Assembly: GCA_965228425.1 (NCBI GenBank)
Contig: OZ245815.1
Span: forward strand, 806,001-870,000
Origin: JAJFJD01 sp965228425
GTDB lineage: Bacteria; Pseudomonadota; Alphaproteobacteria; UBA8366
Direction of reading: 5' to 3'
Length of the DNA: 64,000 bases
The notes below the pieces were generated by a model, which saw only the letters and a list, made by a program, of their open reading frames with translations, searched no databases and had not been told where the DNA came from. Made by a program: the position numbers and the translations under genes. Shown in pieces: positions 25,201 through 31,458 of this stretch (within the stretch, counting starts at the first letter, position 1; the number at the start of each line of letters is the position of its first letter).

Positions 25201-26302
25201 TAGTGCGCCCAAACGGACGGGCCCCGGTGGCACGGCAAATGTCGGCCCGCCGCGACCCGCTCCCGTAGCGAAGGCGCCACCGGCTCGGGCCCCTGTGCCG
25301 AAGGCTCCTCCCAAAAAGGCGCCCGATGCGCCGCCGCCCGGCGTGACGATCGATCAATCGCCGTTCGACATTAGAATCACGATGCCCGACGGCCGGCGCG
25401 TCGTGCTCGAACTGGGCGATATGGTCGGCAAAGGCTCGTTCACCGTCGTGCAGCGCCTCGACAACATGAAAGGCTACGTGGTCAAGGTCACGAAGGGTGG
25501 TGTCACGAAATCCGCCGTCATCCTCGACAAGATCGGCTACGATATTTTGCAATCGCTGCCGAAAGGCTTCAGGGAGTTCGTGGTCCGCACACCGAAAATC
25601 ATTTACGATTTCAAGATTCGGGCGGCAAACGACAAAGGGCTCGTCAACGGCAGTCTTCGGGTCGCTCAGGAAGCGCCACCGACATTCTGGGATTTAACGC
25701 TCGGCCGAAAGGGCATGACCCTCAATCAGGCGGAGCTGTTCCGCAAGGTTCAGCGCGTCCTCAACGAAAGCGGCGCCGTATGGCTCGACAACAAGTCGAA
25801 CAACTTCGGCTTCGAATTGGGCCGGAACGGCAAAACCCGCCTGGTCATTCATGACACCGGCGGCATCGTGCCGCTGATCGGTGAGGGCGCCGAACTGGTG
25901 CGGCGCGCGAAGGTCTTCCAGCGCTGGGTGAGCAGCCCGCCACCGGCTTGGATCGCCCGTTATAACCAGGCGGGGAAAGCGGTCGCCGATAATCTTGCCG
26001 CGTGGCGCAAGGCCGACGCCCTGCCAAAAGGAACGCCGGGCCGCAAGAAGCGTATCGAGCAGGCGGAAAAAGCCTTCAAAAATGCACGCGAGGCACAGCA
26101 GGACATTTCCTTCCAGTACCGCGACGCGCTGATGAAGAAATTTGGCCACTGGATCGACACCAAAAAGATGGGCGTGAAGCTCGATGACATCCAATTCAAT
26201 CCGGTGAATGGATTTCGCTATCCCAAGCCGCGCCATCTGATCGCGAACGACAACTCACCGCAGGCATTGCAGCAGGCGCTGAAAACGGCGGGCAATCTCT
26301 AG
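19202..26302 (+). CDS. Giant 2366-aa exoprotein: coiled coils, C39-like peptidase domain, C-terminal kinase-like domain
   Basis: Layout: signal peptide (about 1-39); Pro/Ala/Ser-rich segment (60-150); very charged coiled coil (about 150-780, many DKxxK and KKK runs) with a Cys pair CRGAACR near 358; Gln/Ala segment with further cysteines (780-880); hydrophobic helix IAGGIIGGAAAGVL (about 915); Ala-rich coil (930-1460); glycine-rich amphipathic stretch GLIKGGVKGLVGLVKLF (about 1480); pre-toxin-like FFLDPTILLGGIGKVVTAL (about 1593); Pro-rich linker; C39-like cysteine peptidase (about 1716-1870, Q1724, C1730, H1821); Pro/Lys linker (1890-2045); kinase-like domain (about 2055-2300: G2076 KGSF, K2095, D2196 xK2198xxN2201, D2218 TGG). 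The order resembles polymorphic toxins, with toxin-like domains last. The ATG follows AAGGGG. It lies 35 bp after the CsgG-like gene. Domain calls are by motif only; overall function unknown. Confidence 0.85.
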   Translation: MHAFWTAMGDRLRSIGAIRLSLLLALFCSFGAASPASAGMVEVEPHVFCSLDKNGARTFCVNLTPPPVRTMGETYDEQPTETLPSASAPAVSTPAPSAAPAPSPKVETKKEEVPSAPAAASAPAAASAPAAASSSSSATEQSYPGTADSKYDDAKKKAEREAHQRLLHQKSKEALDHSRHRLRSRGGYGDVEPITGESTDQGTTSSGPDYNAIGSTGAAVGALIKKQEGGLAPPQDGPVCVAGDIAAELQGELDKEREEIDKKLKEIEDELRKRRAEAEKEKKKLEKDKELDKKIKGRKQAKKERKDLNDKRDKLNKKRDKLVEENDKLEADKEGIDKERKDLNKKMQKARKGDPNCRGAACRKLRGQLEDNSRRRVENIKNTGKFQQKWERHRREQRNLAREQAKFEAKLDKGFGQSKEQWKARQARKQARAYSDQMWKLRNRKESLESKRRTGSLSRSEAKELNEVTREYRGLSKNFGDATTGNSKFDARARGLEAKLEADGTTSIDDAVRLDADKINADYKALDDAVKGVEQARDDLRNPQNKADPKKAQKAIRDHEKAQKDVERYRKEYADALKKQPVKYPPVDESDINKARKKYFDLKDNGGSYREVQDALKEYENLQRADERHWREESRRHKNAQEKVGNKLDEAYEREERLRPLANAGQAQKFVDGFNREVRDITGKDGKIDVAKVDAKARQVDRNLAGVAGANAEIAQLNGVRKNLAPGKNGAPSAAERMGLGKDAVKGRLTAVDKKLASARRLRDKYAKGLSAAGLKNKVNPSGQCVVESATTKFAWAYVKGSRAAANRQKQTASSPKVASAKGGTASPAAGQIAKNASQAQTAKQAQQARQAQQYKAPGCSAGGAPQTTCTASRTGSKLARLDKMFHGAPKKKPNAQLASAPAGYKAVPSALIAGGIIGGAAAGVLSNAQLQEKIGDLQADSEKIRQNASQAASDKWKAEAAAKKAREEAMTARERAYEVRNRATQVADHNKDLSLGYDGLANSAEERAKALRAKAKAERDAAARNRSAAALYERKAEESKDDKKLAADARQAAANNIEDAQEREKRAAALEAEAKTEEARASERRAKQTALADEAKEFDARATAAEEKAAQLEAVADRRRTAAQQAASNVRQLNADFKASEKKLETAQAQSLTRILEKPPGEDFYSKLPSNKRLEWLRRNVAGWDRLTIEQKTRIIQTIEYAEARQAAVNRGKELDEFAKSRNITPETLTARAEAIKKLKKELKELKDGKFHTNDEVNRMGNLEAKIKTETLRLNSDIKEFMRLRERVMQAGLEAQRRLWAADPDSRRQAVTERVGLFAGALGHLRLGREAAAAREKAFAKRKGVLERKRDAAKKAGLTDEVERMNRQLERLEAARKEWAKLDARNIETLQRVVENIRWDIASQAISDKLFEISDEERLQKQAQAFLDQDDKIDAASKRQNDTIRTAVSRIDLKDPKFSASKAVLDYFDSKTTEWAINIGGTYGLIKGGVKGLVGLVKLFIWEPIDYFGEKFEASLQRNLGFRPNLFGTDNQEFLEAFEKDPGKMAKAMFFGLGKQIYDFTQNVKGLGQAVTERDAGNALQKSASSAEFIGEFFLDPTILLGGIGKVVTALRAGGKVAAGLKAADKVLGNVPSGKVIDDIANAGKGIDAPPPLPANLRNSKLPDAGNLPKGPKAAPGKKPDLAAAPNNPNPGTRAPRGPARQNPPAQPARGPPVGGKCGVQRQLFLENCGLVAAEAVLKDLGIVISERVQSFLWHFAHSKGLLAKGKGMTVLELAEYLRLTGIAPRRMAVGFHSLEDMGRALAKGREVLVNIQNGAGGYHWVRLEKIGKDAKGNWWISFGEGGLPKGLSNRIPWKEFDRITRHYPGSPGNGHRLRSLMIDTPAMTAAEKLAARVLAADNLRQGKNAVQPVRNNPVQQAPLPKNPAGRPPGAPQPLPDISSAPGNFGPPRKSPQPKIEYPPAGPLKNKPTIEFPKAAKKPRPVIEQPKGPAPAAAGNTPGSAPKRTGPGGTANVGPPRPAPVAKAPPARAPVPKAPPKKAPDAPPPGVTIDQSPFDIRITMPDGRRVVLELGDMVGKGSFTVVQRLDNMKGYVVKVTKGGVTKSAVILDKIGYDILQSLPKGFREFVVRTPKIIYDFKIRAANDKGLVNGSLRVAQEAPPTFWDLTLGRKGMTLNQAELFRKVQRVLNESGAVWLDNKSNNFGFELGRNGKTRLVIHDTGGIVPLIGEGAELVRRAKVFQRWVSSPPPAWIARYNQAGKAVADNLAAWRKADALPKGTPGRKKRIEQAEKAFKNAREAQQDISFQYRDALMKKFGHWIDTKKMGVKLDDIQFNPVNGFRYPKPRHLIANDNSPQALQQALKTAGNL

Positions 26303-26615
26303 CAAGTCCAGGTCAAAGCCGTGCCTCGACGATCATCGAATCAATTGCGGGGAGGCTTGTTTCCTCGGTCGACGTACAGTTTTGGCCTGCGAATGCAGTG
26401 ACCAAATCTTGCCCTCAAAAAGCGATAGACGTGGCGGTGCCAACGCTTAGACGTGTGCGCCAATCACGCGTCAGAATCTGCAAACCAATTTGCAAACGAA
26501 CTGCGCATAACTAGACGGCGTGTTTCAATACCAATCGGCATGTCTATGCGTGAAGACCCTCACGTATCAACACCACTAGACACATCCCGACATTCCGTAA
26601 CACTGGGGCCATCAA
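26303..26615. other. Non-coding right end of the island
   Basis: 313 bases between the giant gene and the right repeat. No convincing reading frame, no integrase remnant and no T-tailed hairpin were seen. The base composition is visibly less GC-rich than the flanking genes, as expected for an attachment-site arm or decayed sequence. Confidence 0.5.
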
Positions 26616-26675
26616 TCTCGAAAACCGTTGTGCGCGCGAGCGTACCCAGGGTTCGAATCCCTGTCTCTCCGCCAT
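26616..26675 (+). repeat. Right 60-bp direct repeat: displaced 3' fragment of tRNA-Ser(CGA)
   Basis: Identical to 13826-13885. It contains the anticodon loop to CCA of tRNA-Ser but has no 5' half, so it cannot be a functional tRNA. It marks the far end of the island and is followed by a T-rich stretch (TTTCTTTGTTTTCTC) that may be the original tRNA terminator region. Confidence 0.9.
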
Positions 26676-26851
26676 TTCTTTGTTTTCTCGATTTAATCTA
26701 AGCTAATTGGATTGTGTGGACCGGTTCGGGCTTGCGCGACCGGGCCGAGACCGCGCCGCCCGATAGGCACGCGCTTGCGTCCTGGCGGATGGTGCTGAGA
26801 ACATACGGGTTGGACATCCAGAAGCTTCAATCGAAGAGGGAGGAAATCGAG

Positions 26852-27598
26852 ATGGCATACGAGGGCATGATCGCGGAAATGGTTTCGATCCGCGGACACA
26901 ACGACGACGTCATTTCCGCTTATGTCGCACGGCCGCTTGGGTCCGGGCCGTTCCCGGGCGTCGTGCTGATCCATCACCTGCCCGGCTGGGACGAGTGGTA
27001 CCGCGAGGCGACCCGCCGTTTCGCCCATCACGGTTACGCGGCGATCAGCCACAACCTGTACGAACGGGTCGGCGAGGGCAGCGCCTCTGACGTCGCCGCC
27101 AAGGCGCGCGCCGAGGGCGGCGTCTCCGATGCTCAGATGATCGGCGATACCGAGGGCGCGACGCAGTGGCTCCGGGATCAGCCCTGGACCGGCGCCAAGG
27201 TCGGTGTCATCGGCAGCTGTTCCGGCGGCCGCCAAGCCTTCATGTATGCGTGCCACACCAAGAGCGTCGACGCCTGCGTCGACCTTTGGGGCGGGCGCGT
27301 GGTGCAGGCCGAGGATGACCGGCCGGAGAAACAGCCGGTGCCACCCATCGAGTTCACCAAGGATCTTTCCTGCCCGCTCTTGGGCATCTTCGGCAACGAA
27401 GACCGTTCGCCGAGCCCGGAAGAGGTCGACCAGCACGAAGAAGCGCTGAAGGAGCACGGCAAGGACTATGAATTCCATCGCTATGACGGGGCGGGACACG
27501 GCATCTTCTATTACGACCGGCCGATGTACCGGATCGAGCAGGCCCTCGACGGCTGGGAGAAAGTCTGGGCCTTTTTCGGCAAACACCTTAAGGGATAG
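26852..27598 (+). CDS. Dienelactone hydrolase family protein
   Basis: Cytoplasmic alpha/beta hydrolase of 248 aa. The nucleophile elbow is GSCSGG with a cysteine, as in true dienelactone hydrolases, not serine. The acid is probably the Asp in FGNEDRSPS and the base the His in GAGHGIFYYDRP. The early segment has the oxyanion-region motif IHHLPGWDEWYR. DLH enzymes open dienelactones in chlorocatechol breakdown, but most genomic homologues have unknown substrates. The ATG at 26852 follows GGGAGGAAA. Longer upstream frames run into the tRNA repeat region and lack a binding site. It is followed after five bases by a small conserved gene. Confidence 0.88.
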   Translation: MAYEGMIAEMVSIRGHNDDVISAYVARPLGSGPFPGVVLIHHLPGWDEWYREATRRFAHHGYAAISHNLYERVGEGSASDVAAKARAEGGVSDAQMIGDTEGATQWLRDQPWTGAKVGVIGSCSGGRQAFMYACHTKSVDACVDLWGGRVVQAEDDRPEKQPVPPIEFTKDLSCPLLGIFGNEDRSPSPEEVDQHEEALKEHGKDYEFHRYDGAGHGIFYYDRPMYRIEQALDGWEKVWAFFGKHLKG

Positions 27599-27603
27599 AG
27601 AGC

Positions 27604-27876
27604 ATGTGCACGCCGATCGTCGAAATCGTGGAAGCCGAGGGCGCGGGCAAGGGAGGCGACGGCTGGTTCGCCGTTTCCCATGCGGTGGTTTCCTACGATC
27701 ATCCGCACCGTGCCCTCCTTAACGAGGCCATCACCTTGGATTTCGTGGATCGGGACCGCGGCCCTGGGGTGCGGGCGGCGGTCGAGTTGTCGCTCGATTC
27801 CGCCAAAGCGTTGAGTGGCGCGCTGACGCGCGCGATCGAGGCGGCCGAGCGCGAGGAGAGCGGGCGGCACGCTTAG
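27604..27876 (+). CDS. Small conserved protein (DUF6295-like)
   Basis: 90 aa beginning MCTPIVEIVEAEGAGKGGDG, then VSYDHPHRALLNEAITLDFV and an Ala-rich C-terminal helix. The MCT-x-IV-E and YDHP features are those of a small family I recall as DUF6295. The function is unknown. It is five bases downstream of the dienelactone hydrolase gene and probably co-transcribed. Confidence 0.7.
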   Translation: MCTPIVEIVEAEGAGKGGDGWFAVSHAVVSYDHPHRALLNEAITLDFVDRDRGPGVRAAVELSLDSAKALSGALTRAIEAAEREESGRHA

Positions 27877-27892
27877 GCCAATAGCGATCCGG

Positions 27893-28363
27893 TCACGGGT
27901 CGACGAAGGCGATCAGCCGTCCTGCCACCAGGGCGCCGAGCCAGCACGTCATGGAAAGCGCGCCGACCTTGGCCAGCAGGGCATCGTCGGCCCGGGGCAG
28001 CCACAGTCCGTGGACGAGATGCGTGGCGACCGCCGATCCAGCGCCCACCGTGATCAAGACGAGTTTGGCCTGAAAGACGGGATGGCCCGCATATTCCGGC
28101 GCCCGCACGGCGAAGAGCAAGAGCCCGGCCGCGGCGGTCAGCGCCAGGCCGCTCGCGGCGGTGGGCACGAGCACCCGGACGAGGGCGTCGCGCGGGATCG
28201 ATTTCCAAAGGCCCATGAAGCGCAGGTCGAGCGGCAGAATCGCCCCGACCAGTAGGGCGATGCCCGTGATGTGGGCCGTGTTGGCGGCGGCGTATAGCCA
28301 GCGCGACCGCCGGAACGCCGTCGCCACGCCGGATGCCGCCACGTCGGCGAGGAGACCGTCCAC
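27893..28363 (-). CDS. Conserved four-helix membrane protein
   Basis: 156 aa with about four transmembrane helices: WLYAAANTAHITGIALLVGAIL, VLVPTAASGLALTAAAGLLLF, LVLITVGAGSAVATHLVHGLW and LSMTCWLGALVAGRLIAF. The pattern HITGIALLVGAILPLDLRFMGL is typical of a family of small uncharacterised inner-membrane proteins (DUF2214/DUF6644-like, not settled here). Two conserved His residues in helices 1 and 3 could bind haem, which is speculation. It starts with GTG at 28363, four bases after the stop of the secreted DUF6152-like gene, so the two are translationally coupled. Confidence 0.72.
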   Translation of the reverse strand: MDGLLADVAASGVATAFRRSRWLYAAANTAHITGIALLVGAILPLDLRFMGLWKSIPRDALVRVLVPTAASGLALTAAAGLLLFAVRAPEYAGHPVFQAKLVLITVGAGSAVATHLVHGLWLPRADDALLAKVGALSMTCWLGALVAGRLIAFVDP

Positions 28364-28367
28364 GCGG

Positions 28368-28739
28368 TTAGTCGCGGTCGGGGTAGAGGACGTACTCGCG
28401 CTTGCCGATATAAAGGCGTTCGGCTTTCAAGAGCTTGTCGGCCACATCGGCCGATGGTTCGCCGACAACCCGAATCTCCACGCCTTTTGCCAGGTCGCCC
28501 GGTTTCAACCCCGCCCGTTCGTTGCGCCAGGGTTGCCCGACTTCCACGGTCCAAACCTCGCCCTCGGCATCGACATAGACGATGCCATGCGGCATCCCCA
28601 GGCTCGTCTTTTGTATGACGCCGGCCAGTTCGATATTGCCGCCCGTGGTCCAACTCCAGCCATGATGGGCCATGCCGGGGAAGGACTGGAATAACAAGAG
28701 GACCGCAAGTGCGGCCGTCGTTATCATTAATTTTCTCAT
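28368..28739 (-). CDS. DUF6152-like small secreted protein
   Basis: 123 aa with a signal peptide ending FPGMA and a mature start HHGWSW. The pattern HHGWSW...IELAGVIQKTSLGMPHG...W...GL.PGDL..G..I.V.G...KAERLYI...YVLYPDRD matches a family of small periplasmic proteins I recall as DUF6152. The fold may be OB-like; the function is unknown. The HH after cleavage could bind metal, which is speculative. The ATG at 28739 follows GAGGAG by six bases. It is paired with the membrane protein gene just downstream. Confidence 0.75.
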   Translation of the reverse strand: MRKLMITTAALAVLLLFQSFPGMAHHGWSWTTGGNIELAGVIQKTSLGMPHGIVYVDAEGEVWTVEVGQPWRNERAGLKPGDLAKGVEIRVVGEPSADVADKLLKAERLYIGKREYVLYPDRD

Positions 28740-28935
28740 CACCTCTCCTCACCAATTAACGTTGGAAAGTGAGTTTCGCGCGGCGGTGCTTCACCGCGAC
28801 TCCGTTTGAATTTAGGTCGGTCCCGACCGAGCGCAACCGATTAGCCGACGCGGGGACGCCTGTCGGGTATACCGATACAGTCACCATATTGCGTTGGGTT
28901 TTTGCCGAATACCCCTGCAGGCGTAAGATGGACCC

Positions 28936-29814
28936 ATGGCAAATGCAGCCGGAACCGTCACCGACCCTGAACCCGTGCCGTTTGCGGTCACGCCGATTTC
29001 CGGTGCCGTGGGCGCGGAGGTATCCGGGATCGATCTGCGTGCACCGCTCGATGCGTCGACGGTCGCGGCGCTGCGCCGGGCGTTTCTCGATCATCTTGTC
29101 CTGTTCTTCCGCGACCAACCGCTGAGTGATGCCGAACTCATCCGGTTCGGCCGGTGTTTCGGGCCGCTCGCCGATATCCCGCCGCACCGCCGGCTGCCGG
29201 GCGGCGATCCGCATGTCCTCGTGGTCGAAAAGAATCCGGAGGACCGGCTGAATTTCGGGTCCGAGTGGCATTCCGATACCACCTATCTCGAAACGCCGAC
29301 CCTGGGCTCGATCCTCTTGGCCAAGGAAGTGCCGCCGGTCGGCGGCGACACGTTGTTCGCCAATCAGTATTGCGCTTATGAGACGTTGTCGGATGGGATG
29401 AAAACGATGCTGTCCGGGCTGCGCGCGGTCCACTCCGACGGTCGGACCAAGCGAAAGTTGCAGCTCGGATATGTCCCGGCAGTCGACGCGATGGCCGAGG
29501 ACTCCCTCTTCAAGACGGCGGAAACCGCGCATCCGGTCGTGCGAACGCACCCAGAAACGAAACGGCCATGCCTGTTCATTAACATGATCCAGACGGAACG
29601 GTTCGCGGGTATGACGATCGAGGAGAGCCGGCCGATCCTGCGCTACCTCTACGACCACAGCACCCGCCCGGAGTTCACCTGCCGATTCCGCTGGCGGGCA
29701 GGTTCGGTTGCATTCTGGGACAACCGCTGCCTGCAGCATTGGGCATTGAACGATTACCCCGGTCATCGGCGGCTGATGCACCGGGTCCAAATCAAGGGCG
29801 ACAAGCCGATATAG
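28936..29814 (+). CDS. TauD/TfdA family dioxygenase (1 of 5)
   Basis: Fe(II)/2-oxoglutarate-dependent oxygenase of 292 aa. The facial triad is H112 xD114 in EWHSDTTY and H268 in DNRCLQHWALNDY. R279, 11 residues later, should bind 2-oxoglutarate, the same spacing as in TauD. The N-terminus VTPISGAVGAEVSGIDL and ending KGDKPI are family marks. Members oxidise taurine, 2,4-D, alkyl sulfates and other acids. The substrate cannot be told here. It is transcribed away from the DUF6152-like gene, and a conserved unknown gene follows after 34 bp. Confidence 0.93.
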   Translation: MANAAGTVTDPEPVPFAVTPISGAVGAEVSGIDLRAPLDASTVAALRRAFLDHLVLFFRDQPLSDAELIRFGRCFGPLADIPPHRRLPGGDPHVLVVEKNPEDRLNFGSEWHSDTTYLETPTLGSILLAKEVPPVGGDTLFANQYCAYETLSDGMKTMLSGLRAVHSDGRTKRKLQLGYVPAVDAMAEDSLFKTAETAHPVVRTHPETKRPCLFINMIQTERFAGMTIEESRPILRYLYDHSTRPEFTCRFRWRAGSVAFWDNRCLQHWALNDYPGHRRLMHRVQIKGDKPI

Positions 29815-29848
29815 CGGCGGTGGATAGACGGAAAGCGAAAGAGTATCG

Positions 29849-30889
29849 ATGACAGACGAAACGGAGAGCGAGGTGATCGAGATCGACGAGCTCGATCCCA
29901 TCCAATGGAATGAGTATGCGATCGATCAGGGGTGGAGCGATGGCCTTCCGTTGATGATGCCGACAGAGGGTGAGGTCGACCGATTTGTCGAGATCTGCCG
30001 GGGCGACAATGAACCTTTCCCGCCCATGACGCCGCGCCTCGTTGTTCCGACGATAAGAACGATCGCGGCGAATGCGGTCATGGCGGGCTGCCGGGCCGAA
30101 TATCTTCCCGTCGTCGTGGCGGCCGTGCGGGCCGTCCTTCAGCCGGAATACAATCTGCATGGAACGCTGGCGACGACGCATTCCTGCGCGCCGACGGTTG
30201 TCGTCAGCGGTCCGCTGCGTAAGACCCTGGAGATCAATTGCGGCAGCAACTGTTTCGGCCAGGGGGCACGGGCCAATGCAACGATCGGTCGCGCGCTGCA
30301 ACTGGCGCTGATGAACATCGGCGGTGGAACGCCGGGCGAGATGGACCGGGCGTCGCAAGGATCGCCGGCGAAATACAGCTTCTGTTTCGGCGAGAACGAG
30401 GAAGAAAGCCCATGGGAGCCCTATCACGTGCGCCGGGGGTTCGAGGCCACGGACAGTGTCGTCACGACGCTCGCCTGCGAACCGCCGCATAACGTCAACG
30501 ATCACGCCAGTACGTCCGGGGAAGGCATCTTGACGACGATCGCGGGAACGATTTCGCAGACCGGCGTGAATGTCATCCGGGGCACCTGTCCGTATATCAT
30601 CGCGCTGGGGCCGGAACACGCCCAGACGATTCATCGGGACGGCTGGTCGATCCCCGATATCCAACAGAAGCTCTACGAAGACTCCAAGATCCATTACTCC
30701 CGCGTGGCGGACGAGCAGGTGCCCTATGCCGAGAGCCGGGGAAACAAGCTCGTAAACGATCATTTTTATCTGACCGCGTCACCCGAGAGGATCCAGGTTC
30801 TGGTCGCGGGCGGCCCCGGCAAGCATTCGGCCTTCATCCCGACGTTCAGCACGACCGAGGAATGCTCGGTTCGGATCTCGAATTTTTGA
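29849..30889 (+). CDS. Conserved protein of unknown function (SDGLP / HGTLATTHSCAP family)
   Basis: 346 aa. No enzymatic family with known function is recognised. The N-terminal GWSDGLPLMMPTEGEV, central NAVMAGCRAEYLPVVVAA, HGTLATTHSCAPTVVVSGP and ANATIGRALQLALMNIGG, and the ENEEESPWEPYHVRRGF stretch form a pattern seen in many proteobacterial and actinobacterial proteins beside oxygenases. Several conserved Cys and His residues (SCAP, NCGSNCFG, ACEPPHN) could bind metal or a cofactor. There is no signal peptide or membrane helix. It lies between a TauD enzyme and a VOC protein and is likely in one pathway with them. Confidence 0.75.
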   Translation: MTDETESEVIEIDELDPIQWNEYAIDQGWSDGLPLMMPTEGEVDRFVEICRGDNEPFPPMTPRLVVPTIRTIAANAVMAGCRAEYLPVVVAAVRAVLQPEYNLHGTLATTHSCAPTVVVSGPLRKTLEINCGSNCFGQGARANATIGRALQLALMNIGGGTPGEMDRASQGSPAKYSFCFGENEEESPWEPYHVRRGFEATDSVVTTLACEPPHNVNDHASTSGEGILTTIAGTISQTGVNVIRGTCPYIIALGPEHAQTIHRDGWSIPDIQQKLYEDSKIHYSRVADEQVPYAESRGNKLVNDHFYLTASPERIQVLVAGGPGKHSAFIPTFSTTEECSVRISNF

Positions 30890-30985
30890 CACTGTTACGA
30901 ACAACAGGTGTGCCGGTTCGTCGTTGTTAGCGCTTTGGCCTTCGTCGATCGATACGCTCAGCCACGCCTAGGAGGAAACAAGACC

Positions 30986-31414
30986 ATGGCTCGTATTCAA
31001 CATCTCGCCATCGCCAGTTTGGAGCCGGAAAAGCAGGCCGAGTTCTACAAGGAGGTTTTCGGTTTCGAGGAGATCAAGCGGATCGACAATCCGCGCGCCC
31101 GCGGCGTGGTTCTGACCGACGGTGCCATCAACATCTCGGTGTTGAATTTCAAGCAGGACCAGATCGATCGCGGATTGGACTACACGGGATTGCATCACTT
31201 CGGCGTCTTTGTCGACGATCTTGAGGGCACGGCGGAAAAATGCGTGGCGAACGGGGCCGTGCCCTATTCCGAACTGCCGGAGGACCCAGACGAAAAAAAG
31301 ACCTATTACCGGCCGAAACGATCCGACAAATTCAAGGGGCCGGAAAACAGCTTGTTCGATATTGCCGACCATCCTTGGATCGGTGCGGGCAAGGCTGAGC
31401 AAACAGCTGACTAG
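30986..31414 (+). CDS. VOC (glyoxalase/dioxygenase) superfamily protein
   Basis: 142 aa, a single VOC module pair. MARIQHLAIASLEPEKQAEFY with H6 opens the first beta-alpha-beta-beta-beta unit. GLHHFGVFVDDLEGTAEKC (H70/H71) opens the second. The last usual metal ligand (Glu) is not obvious: the ending ENSLFDIADHPW offers Glu or Asp. Possible roles are lyase, isomerase or ring-cleavage enzyme; the substrate is unknown. The ATG at 30986 follows TAGGAGGAAAC. A longer in-frame start at 30908 has no binding site. Confidence 0.85.
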   Translation: MARIQHLAIASLEPEKQAEFYKEVFGFEEIKRIDNPRARGVVLTDGAINISVLNFKQDQIDRGLDYTGLHHFGVFVDDLEGTAEKCVANGAVPYSELPEDPDEKKTYYRPKRSDKFKGPENSLFDIADHPWIGAGKAEQTAD

Positions 31415-31458
31415 GTCTCGGGCCCGCATCCGGTCGGCGGCGTGCGCCGGGCATCCGA

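Noticed and set aside
26453..26701. Short plus-strand frame across the right repeat
   Set aside because: Its C-terminal part is translation of the tRNA fragment. The N-terminal part has no family resemblance, including to integrases.
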